From assembly GCF_000699445.3 (NCBI RefSeq), contig NC_067197.1, forward strand, positions 5,090,152 through 5,154,151: a stretch of 64,000 bases of DNA. The letters run 5' to 3'. The translations under genes and the position numbers were made by a program. The notes under the pieces are model-generated. The model was not told the DNA's origin. It ran no database searches and saw nothing but the letters and a program-made list of their open reading frames with translations. The first letter of the stretch is position 1. The number at the start of each line of letters is the position of its first letter. Shown one piece after another: positions 1 to 11,140 of this stretch. This DNA is from Schistosoma haematobium. Lineage: Eukaryota > Platyhelminthes > Trematoda > Strigeidida > Schistosomatidae.

Positions 1-367
1 ATAGTCTGCAGACTACCCCGTTGGGATCCGCGAGACGATAGCAACCGATGGTTAGAGACCCTGAATGATATGGCTCAAAATGGTTTGCAGTGGTGCAGGT
101 GCATCCACTCTTTGTGTTCTCCCGAATTCTAATCTTCTGAATTCTTCATGTCCCTTTCCTTTTTTCTCTTTCCAAATTTACTTCACTGGATTATACTCCT
201 TGAATAACATCTTCAAACCCTAATCTTTCGGATTATTGCTTATACTTTTACTACCTCTACCACCATGTGATTTGAATCGACAACTGCATCTCTGTGCTGA
301 TGTGGTATGGCGACTCGAACTGATATATGTACGTACGAAGTTCTACGTTGTTACTGAATGACTGACT
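1..367 (+). mobile_element. 3' end of a Perere-3-like RTE non-LTR retrotransposon (fragment)
   Basis: This is the extreme C-terminal coding remnant and 3' UTR of an RTE-type element. The sequence matches the tail of the longer copy at 22412-23300 almost base for base, including the stretch from the ccgcgaga-gatagca region through the pyrimidine-rich UTR and the acgtacgtacgaagttctacg block. It ends in a short TGAC/ACTG tail near 350-367, typical of the 3' end of this family. It is cut by the window start, so the 5' extent is unknown. No open frame survives. Confidence 0.75.
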
Positions 368-1088
368 GCGGAAAAACAGAATGGTGTTGAGTAATTTTAT
401 AAAGGTAAAATGGTGTCGTTCGCGAAAATCAGAAATTGAAAGGAAGTTATGTGATAATCCAATGGTTAGTAAAAAATTTTAGGATAAAGATAATTGCCCA
501 CTTGACAAATCTTACGAATGGAATAATTAACTGTTGTAATAATGGTTAACTAAGATATTAGAAAGGAGTAGTAAAAGACGGTGGGTTATAGGAAATAGAA
601 AGGAAGGCTGGGACTACAATAGAGTGAAAGAGCATGTTGTCTTTGTACACTTAGATTAGTCTTGAATTGGTGGATATCTAGAGTCTTGGTTGTATACGAG
701 TTTTTAGTTTGTATTCCTTTAGAAACAACTTCTCTAATTGTGTATATGATCTCGAAGGAGGATTCTAGCGAAGTTTATTCAGAATCCAGTGATTATCTAA
801 AGTTGATCTTACTTCTAAGTTGTAGTCTTAACCTACTGATTTCCTCGAATTGAATGAACAATTTCTTATATGGTTTAGCTATCATGAGACATAAGGAATT
901 TCATTTATGCGCTGACTAAATAAATAAGTTAACATCAGGTTTTAATGAGGCTTGTCATGGAACTTTAGTCATTCATCCATTAATTCAATTCAACTTACTA
1001 ATAAGCTAACGGTTACTAGTATATTCGATCACTGCTATCTTGTGATGACTAGAAAAGTGTATTAATACCTTATCCTTAATTTTCAGTT
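368..1088. other. unassigned AT-rich intronic sequence
   Basis: No open frame, repeat family or RNA gene is recognisable here. It lies downstream of the last host-gene exon seen (1522-1914, minus strand), so it is probably intron. Confidence 0.4.
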
Positions 1089-1435
1089 ACTTTCAAGATG
1101 GATTTTCTAGGGTTCCAATAAGAAGCCGTGATCAGTGGAGTCCGATTCATGTCGAGTGTGAGACACTTATCTACCACAAACAATGGATGAAGAGTTGTGC
1201 AGGATCATGGATCGATTGAAGTTAAACATTACCACCGTTGGATGTCAACTCAGTGGTCTAGAGGTTAAGCACCCACGCGCGAGACCGAAGGTCCTTGGTT
1301 TGAGTCTTAGTTGCGGAATCGTGGATGTGCACTGCAGGGACAAAATGGCCATCCAATTGTTCCATGTTTTCAAATGTGTTCTAACATTGATCAATTCATG
1401 ATCTCAATCAAAACTTAACAATCTCTACACTCCTG
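1089..1435 (+). mobile_element. tRNA-derived SINE, plus strand, hammerhead region deleted
   Basis: The head of this copy shares a leader (aagaagccgtgatcagtgg, gtgtgagaca) with the partial copy at 4550-4723. A tRNA-like stretch follows, with an A-box-like tcagtggtctagaggtta near 1250 and a B-box-like ggtttgagtc near 1297. Then come gtggatgtgcactgc and the common 3' tail ending in catgatctcaatca near 1430. The hammerhead core present in sister copies is partly deleted between the cactgc and ggacaaaatgg blocks. This is an old, non-functional insertion. Confidence 0.7.
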
Positions 1436-1521
1436 ATACTTAATACTTTCAAAAGAATCTTGATTTTCATGAAATAATAATTTTTCTTCTCACAATTTAA
1501 CTAATCAATCAATCAACTCAC

Positions 1522-1914
1522 ATGAGTTTCTATTCCTGATTGAATACATAATCTTGTTCTTGGTCTTGAATCAATTAATTTAATTTCTGGTTTTAAATTA
1601 ATCTCATTTTCATAATTTGATCTCATTTTTTGTTGCTGTTGTTGTTGTCTATTCATATTTTTATTCGAATTTTTATGTTTATTTTTAACTGAACGAAATG
1701 AATTTGTTTTAAATGGATAAATAGTTTGTTTTTGTATTGGTGTATTATCATCATTATCTTCAGTTAGATTAATATTATGGTTGATATATGGATTTTTTTG
1801 ATGATTAATAAAAGTGATCATTTTCTCACTAGTTTTATTCTTATTCATTTCAATTTGTTCATTAGTTGATAAATAATCTCTTGGATCAGTTATTGGTGTT
1901 TTGATACATGAGTC
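1522..1914 (-). CDS. host gene exon 6 (internal exon, low-complexity Asn/Gln/Lys-rich)
   Basis: Predicted internal exon of a multi-exon host gene on the minus strand. Reading minus, a pyrimidine tract ends in ctttag at 1915-1920 (acceptor). 131 uninterrupted codons follow (393 bp, phase 0 in and out), and then a consensus donor GTGAGT at 1516-1521. The product is Asn-, Lys- and Ser-rich and carries a run of six Gln about three quarters of the way through, encoded by the tgttgctgttgttgttg tract near 1630-1650. No catalytic or binding domain is recognised. The exon phase fits the preceding exon (18784-19025), which ends on a whole codon. The following exon lies outside the window or was not detected. 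Splice boundaries are inferred from sequence only. Confidence 0.65.
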
Positions 1915-1984
1915 CTAAAGAAACAAACGAAAAAAAAATATTAGAAATTGTTTTTTGAAGCTTTTAAAATGACGAGGCTATCAT

Positions 1985-2686
1985 TTATGGACAAGCCAAT
2001 CAGAAGCGTGAGTGGGATTTCAAGGTTATGGTGCCAATTTCAGTACTTGATGCTGATTTTAGAGAAGACGTGATAATTGAGCGGCTACAACAAATGGGAC
2101 CACTAATAGACGAAACAGTAGTCAGGAAGTGATAATTTAATGAAGGAAGTAGTACTAAAGAAGGCTGGGTAAGTAGCACTTCCATAAATATACCTCACAC
2201 GTCCTTGGAATTTGCGATAGGTCAACGCAAAAGGGACACTTCCAAAGGGTCAGAAACCGACAGGCAACGACAATAATACCAATTATACCGGAATATGTGC
2301 AACCAGGCACTATAATATACACAGATTATTGGAGAGCGTATTGGTGCCCGCATAGACTTGGTTATGTGCATCATGTCGTAACCCACAAGCGCCATTTTGT
2401 GAACCCTACAACTGGAGTGCACACTAACAGTATTGAAGCTATGTGCTCGAGGCTGAAGGAGTTTTTACTACCTTATCATGACTCAAGAGGCCGACTATTA
2501 TGGATTTATATGGATGAGTTTCTCTACCGTATGCATTACGATTTCAGAACCTTCGAACCCCTTTCTAACCTTGACAAGTTTCTGAACCATTTAAAAAATT
2601 GTATCCACTTTAATTTTATGGTTTTTTATATAATATATTTTTACTTCATTACTAAGCTACATCTTAATAAGTTTCATCCTTAAATT
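1985..2686 (+). pseudogene. Merlin/IS1016-type DDE transposase relic
   Basis: The decayed coding region of a Merlin-superfamily DNA transposon, whose transposase is related to bacterial IS1595/IS1016 enzymes. An N-terminal piece around 2100 keeps an IDET motif (first catalytic Asp), but two stop codons follow at once near 2130. From about 2240 a cleaner frame runs through PGTIIYTDYWRAY (second Asp, near 2305-2340) and ends in GVHTNSIEAMCSRLKEFL near 2415-2465, where the third acidic residue of the triad is expected. The C-terminal FLYRMHY block follows. At least one frame change and two stops separate the halves, so it is inactive. No terminal inverted repeats were identified. It lies in the intron upstream of host exon 6, about 70 bp from its acceptor. 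Confidence 0.7.
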
Positions 2687-4545
2687 TGAATGTTTATAAT
2701 AGTAAGTGTAACAATCACACAAGTTACTATAACATTGAAAATCAATTATAGTATGAATCGAAACAAATGTAGTATCCATATCGATCCGTTCACAGACAAA
2801 TAATGATACCTGGACGTTACACGTAGTCAATTACTGGGCTATGTTTATGTCTTTGATGAACCGCCAACAGTAAATACAATATACACAGTTTTTTTGATAA
2901 CTTGTACCAGATCAGTCGAACAAGATATTGTAACACCTACATCATATTTCAATTAAAATACTGTGTACCATTAGACGGCCGATTTGCTATAAAAGTATTT
3001 ATCAGTTTAATAAGAAGTAAAAGAAAATGGTCATCGTTACAACTTATGTTTTCACTCCTTCTTTAGAGAAAAATTAAAACTGTCAGTTATTACTTTTTCA
3101 TTTTAAACTAAGAGAGAAATCGTTATTAATGACATGAATAATACTTCTAAATTATACATGATTTACAAAATTATGGAATTCATTCAAATTATTAGTTATA
3201 TGCATGAACAGTCAGCCAGGTAAGTTCTTGTCAATCCGTATTTCTGTATTTTGACTAAGAAAACATTCTTACCTCTGGATTTTATCATAATAAATTATAT
3301 TACTTATTAGTTTACAGTCTCGGTTACAATGGGCATGTGTGAGATAATCATGATAATGACCTAACTTCAAAACATATGTAGGACCTTATATGTATTCTAC
3401 AACGAATTGTTGAAAAAATTCATTCCAATTGCCATTATTACCAACGAAAATACCCAACTAAGACAAAAGGAATCAAATGTAGGCGGTTTAGCACTTATTT
3501 TTTAAAGAAACTTTTACTTTTAATGAAACATTTTGATAAATTTGATTGATTAAAAGTCACCACATGACTGCTATCAGCCAATCATTTAATATTAGTCATA
3601 TAGTCATTAACAACCTAGCTTCATTCATCTATTTACAATATAAGTAGTCTGTTCAGGAAATTTGCAAACTTTGGTCGTAGAAATTTTATTTTATAAAACA
3701 GAGGCGACAATAGTCTTATTTCTTCAAAATACTTCAGATTTGTGGCAGTAAAAGTTTTTTTTAAATAACTTCAAAGTAGCTTGGAAGGTTCTGATTTATC
3801 CACTTTTTATGTCTACATGTTGTCCCTCTGCCTGATTATATGATGAGTCTGTGTGATTAGTAGCTACGATAATCTAGCTTGGTGATTGTATTACTGACTA
3901 GGAACTAGCAAATAATTGCTAATTAATGTACAGGTGCCCTAGTCACTCATAAGTATCACATAAATTTCATCGCACACAATCTCAAACCCTTGGAAACCTA
4001 CACGTAAAAGACAACACTGACTGTGTCTTTCAAGAAAAATCACACGGTAAATAGTATCATTATATCACAAAATTCAATGTCTAGTTCACATAAGTATTGG
4101 GTGTGTTAGAGTTATTCACTCCAGAAATAAGGACGGGAACTTCAAAAACAACATAACTAGCCCTTGCTTTGCACAAAAGTCAGCTGTTTGTATCAGTCCA
4201 TTTGCGCTAAACACTGTGTTTTGACTTGCTTGCTTCAAAATTACTGAGTTTGGCAGTTTTTTCAGCTTCGTTTTTATATTCACTGCTTACTGTCGGTTTT
4301 TGTTGATTTATCGCCACAAAGTCAGAGCACATTTTTCCAGAACACTAAGGAAGATATTGTCCTGTTGTCCATATTAAACTAGATTGAGTTCCAACTTGTA
4401 ATTAGACACATTGAAAGTCGAATACTCTGACGAATATTATTTTTTAATCTTTTTAAATGTTACTAATTAGCATGGGAGTTCGTGGAGATTTTAGTATTTT
4501 AATAGGTGAATTCACAACTTCCCGTTCGAAAAGTAATCATGTGCT
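2687..4545. other. unassigned AT-rich intronic sequence
   Basis: No coding frame longer than chance, no recognisable SINE or retrotransposon motif and no tandem repeat was found. It lies inside the large intron between host exons 5 and 6. Confidence 0.4.
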
Positions 4546-4723
4546 CACTAGTGACTAGCTTCAAGATAGATTTTATGGAATTCTAATGAGAAGCCATGAT
4601 CAGTGAATCTCAGTTCGTGTCAGATGTGAGACAGTTATCCACCTCAAACAATGGATCAAGGGTTACGCAAGATCATGGATCGATTGAAGTTAGACATTAA
4701 TACCGTTGAGTGCCGGCTCAGTG
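4546..4723 (+). mobile_element. 5' half of a tRNA-derived SINE, plus strand
   Basis: It matches the leader of the SINE at 1089-1435 (tagcttcaagat, gagaagccatgatcagtg, tgtgagacag, atggatcgattgaagttaga) up to ggctcagtggt at about 4723, where the tRNA-like A box begins. The copy stops abruptly there and SR2-like sequence starts. The rest of the SINE does not resume on the other side of the SR2 fragment, so this is a truncation, not a clean nested insertion. Confidence 0.65.
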
Positions 4724-4741
4724 GTGACCTCAACATCTGGG

Positions 4742-5560
4742 GGTAAACATAGGATACAGTGAACATCTAGGATGCAGCTGGACGATCTAGACTTCGCAGA
4801 TGATATGGCTCTTCTATCGCACACGCAACAACAAATGCAGGAGAAGTCGACCAGTGTAGCAGCAGCCTCAGTAGTAGGTCTTAACATACACGAAAAGAAA
4901 AGCAAGATCCTCCGATACAACACAACATGCAACAATCGGATCACACTTCACGGAGAAGATTTGGAAGATGTAAAAACCTTTACATATTAGGGCACCATCA
5001 TTGATAAACACGGTGGATCCAATGCAGATGTGAAGGCACGGATCGGCAAATCAAAAGCAGCATTTCTACAACTGAAGAACATCTGGAACTCAAAACAACT
5101 GTCAACCAACTCCAAGGTCAGAATTTTCAATACAAATGTCAAAACAGTTCTACTGTAGCGTGAAAACTTGAAGAACTACGAAAGCCATCATCCAGAAAAT
5201 ACAGGTGTCTGTTAACAGCTGTTTACACAAAACACTCTGGATCCGTTAGCCAGACACTACCAGCAACAACCACTACTGTGAGAGAGAACAATCCAAATCT
5301 CAGTGGAGGAAGAAATCAGGAAGAATCGCTGGAAGTGGATAGAACACACATTGAAGAAAGCACCCAACTGCGTCGCAAGGAATCCTCAAGGTCAAAGGAG
5401 AAGAGGAAGATCAAAGAACACATTACGTCGAGAAATGGAGAAAGACATGAGAAGAATGAACAACAGTTGGATAGAACTAGAAATGAAGGACGTAGTGGGT
5501 TAGAGAATGCTGATCGGCTGCCTATGCTCTACTGAGCGTAACAGGCGTAAGTAAGTAAGT
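4742..5560 (+). pseudogene. SR2-like RTE retrotransposon, 5'-truncated, RT C-terminus plus 3' end
   Basis: The 3' end of an RTE-type non-LTR retrotransposon. The first frame (about 4772-4990) carries the reverse transcriptase signature LDFADDMALL (the Y/F-x-D-D active-site block), then LNIHEKKSKILRYNT and VKTFTY before a TAG stop. The thumb region resumes in frame as HGGSNADVKARIGKSKAAF. Further downstream, around 5303-5503, another frame encodes the basic C-terminus with [11 protein letters not shown] and [19 protein letters not shown] taagtaagtaagta tail at about 5547-5560 marks the retrotransposition 3' end. Stops and frameshifts make it non-functional. The endonuclease and most of the RT are missing, as expected of 5'-truncated insertions. 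Confidence 0.8.
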
Positions 5561-5814
5561 ATATAAATGATATTCACAATTCATAACCTAAATAAAGTTA
5601 AAGTGAATAGTTTCTTTACGATATTACTACTGTTTAGAAGAATTATAGTATTAAAAAGTTATGATTAAATTTTTTTGCTAATCATACAATTTACTTTCTA
5701 TATTTTTGAAAAGATTACATTCAAAGATAATTATCCAATCATGTTATTTAATCAAATATCCGTATTGTTTGATAAAGATTTAGTATCATCTATAATCAAG
5801 TATTTATTATCAAT
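5561..5814. other. unassigned AT-rich intronic sequence
   Basis: About 250 bp between the SR2-like tail and the next SINE. Nothing recognisable is seen. Confidence 0.4.
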
Positions 5815-6188
5815 GGTTAAGATCATGAGTCAGCTGAAGCTAGACCACCATGGAAAACCTGGAAGCACTGGACGGCCGTTTCATTCTATAATGGGACTCC
5901 TCAAAAGTGAGCATCCACGACCTCGCCCCCTGCGAGATTCGAATCCATTCGAATTTATTGGTTTCGCGCGCAAGCACTTAACCACTAGACCACTGAGCCG
6001 GCCGGTATCCAACGGTGTTAATGTCTAACTTCAACTAATCCATGAAATTGAGCGACACATTCACCATTGTCCTCAGTGAGTTACTATCTCACAACAAACC
6101 TGGTTGAACTCCACTGGTCACTACTTTTCACTAGAACTCCAGGATATACCTCTTGAAGCTTCAACTGACTCATGATCTTAACCACTGA
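5815..6188 (-). mobile_element. tRNA-derived SINE, minus strand, with inverted terminal copies of its own tail
   Basis: Read on the minus strand, it has the leader (near 6050-6160), the tRNA-like region with A box (gtggtctagtggttaagtg, near 5980) and B box (gattcgaatc, near 5940), a hammerhead-like block (5848-5905) and the common tail gcttcagctgactcatgatct. The hammerhead core reads TTGAGGA where CTGATGA is canonical and keeps GAAA. The other end of the copy (6155-6188) carries the same tail sequence in inverted orientation, so the whole copy is flanked by ~26-bp inverted repeats. Confidence 0.75.
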
Positions 6189-7070
6189 AATTACTATAAT
6201 ATCCACAAAACCCATCTGATATTTACTATCAGTTGATCATATATATTTTAACTAAATACATAGTTCTCAAAAGTTATTTTCTAACACTAAAACCGATTGA
6301 AAGATTTTATATGAAGTTAATTCATGTCAAATCGTGTATGTTTAGTACAACATAGATATAAGTGAACAATATTGTTTTCTATTAGATCCTCATTAGGCTT
6401 TACTCTAATGTACAGTAATGTATTTATATACAAATATGAAATGATTAAACCAATCAAGGTAGTTTATGCGTCAATGATTATAACAATGGAAAAGGTTACA
6501 TAATGAGAGAAAAGTACCGATTGATAGTATGATGACAGGTGTACTAGTTTTGATAAGAATAATAAAGGTTTAAATCAATGTTAAATAATAATTTCGTTTA
6601 TCCATATAAATATTACTGTATATTAGGGTAAAGCTTGATAAGGATCTTATCGAAAACAATATTGTCCGCTAATATCTATGTTTAAAAATCGTGCATAAAA
6701 ATAGTTTTGATCACAGAATGAATTTCTTTAAACAATAATATAAAGCTATAGAGTGCTAAATACTTATTTTATTTCCAATTACGAGACTCCTTAGCAATGA
6801 ACGCTAACCACCTTAGCAAGAGTAGGGAATTTAGGCTTCATAGTTTACTGTTATTTACTAGTTTACACTTCCAAATTTCAACCAACTTATGGTATAAGTT
6901 ATCTGTGTAAATATCTCATTCTTATAAAATAAATGATGAAATCAAAACCTCAATTATTTAAAACTATTTTACTTATCACAATTATATCCTTACTGATATA
7001 TCACTATATAATTTTTTTCCAATAAACTAATAATATTAATTAACAGTTTAGGGCTTGTGGAGATTGTTAA
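6189..7070. other. unassigned AT-rich intronic sequence
   Basis: No recognisable coding or repeat feature. Confidence 0.4.
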
Positions 7071-7227
7071 ATTTTTGATTGAGATCATGAACTGATTGAT
7101 GTTAGGCCACCATTGAAAACCTAGAAGCATTGGACGGCTGCTTCGTCCTATTGTGGGACTCCTCAGCAGTGCTCTCAGGTTTTCAATGGTGGTCTAACAT
7201 CAATCAGTTCATGATCTCAATCAAAAA
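7071..7227. repeat. fold-back SINE remnant with ~52-bp inverted arms
   Basis: The left arm (7071-7122, gattgagatcatgaactgat...) and the right arm (7177-7227, ...atcagttcatgatctcaatc) are near-perfect inverted copies of the SINE 3' tail. The spacer (7123-7176) holds the SINE hammerhead block on the minus strand, with core CTGAGGA but GAAG in place of GAAA. All of the tRNA head is missing. It could form a long hairpin when transcribed. Confidence 0.8.
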
Positions 7228-7365
7228 AATATATTAATTAAATTGTTTTATAAATACACTGTACACCCTGTATTATTTGTATTTTAAATGTCATTTCATT
7301 TTTCATATTTATAATCTTTATGAATCTTTTCTTGTTATGTAATAACAAGCCCAAATGTAAGTTCA

Positions 7366-7394
7366 TGATGATGATGATGATGATGATGATGATA
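7366..7394. repeat. (ATG)n microsatellite
   Basis: About nine uninterrupted ATG/TGA triplets in AT-rich sequence. No coding frame is supported around it. Confidence 0.9.
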
Positions 7395-7761
7395 GTTGAT
7401 AAGTTAACAAAAATTAATTGCCAAATATCATACTCATGAGAAAACTGATAGTCTAACTAATCTATTCAAATTTACTACACTTAACAAGTTTATGCGAAAA
7501 AAAAGAAAAGAAAAGAAAACAACTAAAGAATTTGAAATATGATATTTAGATTTTACTCAGATTATAAATTATAATGTGAATAGTTTGACATTATAAATAA
7601 CCATAAGAATTTTATTCAATCAATCTTGTCACTTAAAAGAAAGAAGAAAAAAGGAAAGATGATATTTAGATAATTGATAAATAGAAACTAACTGTAATAC
7701 TATTAGTAATAAGATAAATAAAAATTCAACATAATACATATTAAAATAATAATTTAATAGT

Positions 7762-7935
7762 TGAATTCATGAGTTAATTGAAGCTAGACCACTATGGAAA
7801 ACCTGGAAATATTGGACGGCCGTTTCATCTTGTTGTTAGACTATTCAGCAGTGAGTATCCACAATCTCACCTCGCGAGATTCAAACTCAGGACTTATCAG
7901 TCTCGCTTGCGAGCGTTTAACCACCAATCGTAGAT
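7762..7935 (-). mobile_element. tRNA-derived SINE, minus strand, head truncated
   Basis: The common tail (catgagttaattgaagctag at 7767) is followed by the hammerhead-like block, a B-box-like gagattcaaactc (near 7887) and tctcgcttgcgagcg of the tRNA-like part. It ends at about 7935 before the leader. The hammerhead block is decayed. Confidence 0.7.
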
Positions 7936-7984
7936 ACAACAATAAGAAACATGATTAGTTTAAGATTTTTGATCTTATAGTTTA

Positions 7985-8165
7985 CAATATGAACCAATCC
8001 TAGTTAGATAAGCATTGATAACCAGGAAGTATTGGAAAGATGTTTCCTCTTGATATGGGACTTAGCACCAGTAAGAATCTGTAACGATACTGTGGATCGA
8101 GCTCAGAACATCCAATTTTGGTAGTGTACGCTTAATCTTTAGATTACAAAGTCAGTATCAAGTGG
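7985..8165 (-). mobile_element. highly decayed SINE, minus strand
   Basis: Residual similarity to the same family: aaccaggaagtattgg, tttcctcttgatatgggact, then a tRNA-like tail near 8095-8130. Most diagnostic bases have changed, so the call is tentative. Confidence 0.4.
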
Positions 8166-8275
8166 TCTGCATGTTTAATATTATTTAATTTATGATAATG
8201 TACAATCATCATCCAATGTTGTTTGTGTGTCACTAGTTTATGACTGGAATGGCTGGATTCCACCAGTAAACTATT

Positions 8276-8460
8276 GGAATTCGGTTCTGTGGCCTAAAGG
8301 CTAAGTATTTGCCATGCAACTTGAAGATCGTAGGTTCGATCCCTGGTGGAGTTGCCGATCCGCACTGACAAGGAGTCACATACCAGGACGAAATAACTGT
8401 TTAATTGTTTCTAGTCTTAAACAGCTGTTTAACTAGAATCAGTCTTTATATAAACTGCAA
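8276..8460 (+). mobile_element. tRNA-derived SINE, plus strand, well-kept A and B boxes
   Basis: The tRNA-like head keeps an A box (gtggcctaaaggctaag near 8290) and a nearly consensus B box (ggttcgatccc near 8333), so internal Pol III promoter elements are visible. A decayed hammerhead block follows (cactgacaaggagtca ... ggacgaaataact). The tRNA-like portion differs from the commonest family in the window, so it is a distinct subfamily. Confidence 0.7.
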
Positions 8461-8577
8461 AATAGGAATTATCTTTTACTGCACAGACTAACATGAACTA
8501 CACAACTAGTAAAGATCAGGGGAATAATGATAGGCATAACCTCACAAAAGTGGCTAACTTTGAGATAAATTCCGAAT

Positions 8578-8870
8578 TTCTACTCAGAAACCATAACTGG
8601 TGAAGTTTTTCTGTGTCAGATGTGAGACAGGTATCATCGACAGCAATGGTTGATGACTTTCTAATAGCATAAACCAACTTAAGTTAAAAGTGTAGAACAA
8701 CAGTAGTATAAAGACGATTCACTCGTATCGAAGCTAGAAGGCTGTGCGTTCAATCCCTTGTACAGTCGGGGTTGTGCACTGCCAAAGAGTCCCCCAGCTA
8801 GGAACAAGTCATTCAATGCTCTTTGGTTCCTAATGTTTCTCCAGCCAACACTCGTTTCTAGTGTAAATTA
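8578..8870 (+). mobile_element. tRNA-derived SINE, plus strand, decayed
   Basis: Leader similarity (ctcagaaaccataactgg, gtgtcagatgtgagacag near 8583-8630), then a tRNA-like part with B box gcgttcaatccc near 8747, then cactgccaaagagtcccc and ggaacaagtc where the hammerhead would be. The core CUGAnGA and the GAAA are lost. Confidence 0.6.
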
Positions 8871-9334
8871 CCTATGAAAAATACAAAAATATTCACAAAC
8901 CATCCAACTTAAACAATTTTAACTACTAGCCAAAATAGAAACGTTAAATAAAACATATAAAAACCTTATATAGTAATGTTTTTAAGTATAGAAATTATTG
9001 TTAATGATATAAATAACTGCAAACATGAAATAATTACTCTAATACTTCAATATTAACGATATGCTTAAAAAATCGATGTCAATACATAAATGCCTTTTCG
9101 GTAAACTGACATTCTACTTTTCTAAATGAATTACATGTAAATAGGAGTTAAATCATATATAAACAATTTTGCACTACACAATCATTTTTATATAAAACTT
9201 CTATATCGATTATTCAATAATATTTCACTTCAATCAATATTTTTTTAAAGTGTAAAATGTGAAATCGTGGGCTAATCAAACCAACGAAATATTGGAACAT
9301 CAGGTGAATAAAATACCGTCAGGAATTTTAAGAA

Positions 9335-9520
9335 GAATGCTCAGTAGTTTAGAGGTTGGGCGTTGACACGTGAGATCGAAGGTCCTGGGTCTAAGTCCTA
9401 TGTGTGGTGTTGTGGATGCGCACTGCTGAGGAGTCCCTCATTCCAGTGCTTCCAGGATTTCAATGATGATCTTACATATATCGGTTTATGATTTAAGTAA
9501 AATTTAACAATATTCACAAC
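9335..9520 (+). mobile_element. tRNA-derived SINE, plus strand, internally deleted hammerhead
   Basis: A-box-like ctcagtagtttagaggttg at 9340, B-box-like gggtctaagtcc near 9390, then gcgcactgctgaggagtccc (start of the hammerhead block). A jump to the tail ttccagtgcttccagg removes the GAAA half. The tail reads on as atcggtttatgattt. Confidence 0.65.
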
Positions 9521-10394
9521 CCCTTACTGAAATTACTTAAAATTTGGCATGAGTTTCAGAAATTTTCCTACACCTCGTCAGCCTGCGCTAGCTGTGATCT
9601 AGAAGATACATCCGTCCTTCAATCAACAGGTGAATGTACTACATAACAATCCAGTTTGCATTATTACATGATTGTGAAACATGGCTTCTGAAAGCAAAAA
9701 ATTTACGTAAGTTGTGAATATTTGGTCACAAGAGCCTTTGTAGGATTGCTTGCCTGGAGTGGAACTATTAACTGAGTTACAGTGAAGCTATGCATAGGAT
9801 AGACTAAAAACTCAAATCGATTATTGAAGCTATGGACGTACATTGGCAGAAGTGGTTAAGACATATTTTAGGTATATCTAACTGCCTTCTACCTTGTTAT
9901 CCAATAGCGCTTCATATAGATGAAAAAAGTTGGCTGAAATCGGGACAAAATATACCGTCAATCGTTGAAACTGTTAATTATTAACCTAACTGATGCCGGT
10001 AATACTAAGGTATCCAGGTGAGGACTTACATATAACTTATAATCAACAGTTGAAAACTCAAGATAATAATGCGTAAAATTCATCAAGTTGGATCAATTAC
10101 AGTCATTTTATATCATCTATATTAGTGAAAAAGATGAAATGTTTAGTGTTTCATATTTCTTTCATCATTTAGAAACTTATTCAACTTGTATCAAGACTTT
10201 AAGTGTTAATAAACAATAAAATAGAAGAATCAGATTATTTCTAAATGAAAAAGATCACTAATGTTTCTGTTTTTCAATGGAAGCAACAAACTATAAAACA
10301 TTGGTTGCACTGTATCACAATACACTAATTAATTTTCCCACTACTGTTTTTTCTATGATAAAACTAGTCATTCTTCATGTAAAAACTTAATAAT
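9521..10394. other. unassigned AT-rich intronic sequence
   Basis: No recognisable repeat or coding frame. It holds a few weak retroelement-like words only. Confidence 0.35.
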
Positions 10395-10440
10395 GTTTAA
10401 CTAGTGAATTAGATGGTGGTTGGAGGTAGTCGACAGGAAA

Positions 10441-10487
10441 CCCTGGACCCGGGTTTCGTGCTACTTGGCACTGGTCAGCAAGGTGTA
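10441..10487 (-). ncRNA. hammerhead-ribozyme-like motif, mirror copy
   Basis: The inverted copy of the motif at 10729-10773, in the left arm of the same fold-back. It has the same helices and the same CTGACCA core on the minus strand. Confidence 0.55.
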
Positions 10488-10728
10488 CCTATAATCTTGA
10501 GGGAACTGATGCTCCCTGGCGGATTCGGTCCCGTATCACCCAGCTTCACAATCAGAGACGTTACCACTGAGCTATTCGGGTCGCGACTGACCTCCTGTAG
10601 GACTAAGATGTAATCACAATTGGTTGATCACTGTGTGGTGACCAATGTCATGAGTGTCAAGTTTTTATTTTAGTGCAGATCGAATGCTATCCGCCAGGGA
10701 GCACCAGTTCTCTCAAGATTATAGGTAC

Positions 10729-10773
10729 ACCTTGCTGACCAGTGCCAAGTAGCACGAAACCCGGGTCCAGGGT
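10729..10773 (+). ncRNA. hammerhead-ribozyme-like motif (second SINE family)
   Basis: Stem I is ACCTTG (10729-10734) with CAGGGT (10768-10773). The core CTGACCA (10735-10741) stands in place of CTGATGA. Stem II is GTGC (10742-10745) with GCAC (10752-10755) around a 6-nt loop. GAAA follows at 10756-10759, then a short self-complementary stem III CCCGGG and cleavage triplet GTC at 10765-10767. All helices form, but position 8 of the core (G in active ribozymes) is C, so catalysis is probably lost in this copy. Confidence 0.6.
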
Positions 10774-11140
10774 TTCCTGTCGGCTACCTCCAACCACCAT
10801 CTAATCTCAATATATAGTGCACGCAGTGTCGAGTCACCTAGACTGGTGGCCACATTGCAACATGGTCGATAGCATTCGATCTGCACTAAAATAAGGACTT
10901 GACACGCATGACATTGATCACCACGCAGTGATCAATAAATTGTGATTAACTGGTGAATACATTATTTATGATACTGAAGTACTGAAGTTACAGTCTACTT
11001 CAATCAATGTCCTTGTTTGAACTGTATTTATTATTTTAAAGACCTTACATTAAAATCTATCAAAATAACTACTTTGTTTTTTTAGATGGTCTAGAAGATT
11101 TGTAGCTCAGATGAATGATTTTGATAGGTTTTTTTCTCTG

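Larger units (their letters stand above)
10411..10950. mobile_element. fold-back pair of a second tRNA-derived SINE family with hammerhead motifs in both arms
   Basis: Two sets of inverted arms interleave. Arm a (10411-10525) pairs with 10688-10803, and arm b (about 10613-10692) pairs with 10869-10950. The minus-strand copy (10692 to 10411) includes a tRNA-like core with A-box-like tagctcagtggtaacg (near 10580-10565). The plus-strand copy (10688-10950) lacks the tRNA part. Each a arm holds a hammerhead-like motif (see separate entries). The arrangement fits two SINE copies in opposite orientation, one of them a junction between tandem units. Confidence 0.7.

Noticed and set aside
8276..8350. 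Functional tRNA gene
   Set aside because: A and B boxes are good but the acceptor and D stems do not pair, and SINE sequence with a hammerhead block follows directly.
10413..10613. 66-codon plus-strand frame
   Set aside because: Antisense to the tRNA-derived SINE and its hammerhead. Not protein-like.
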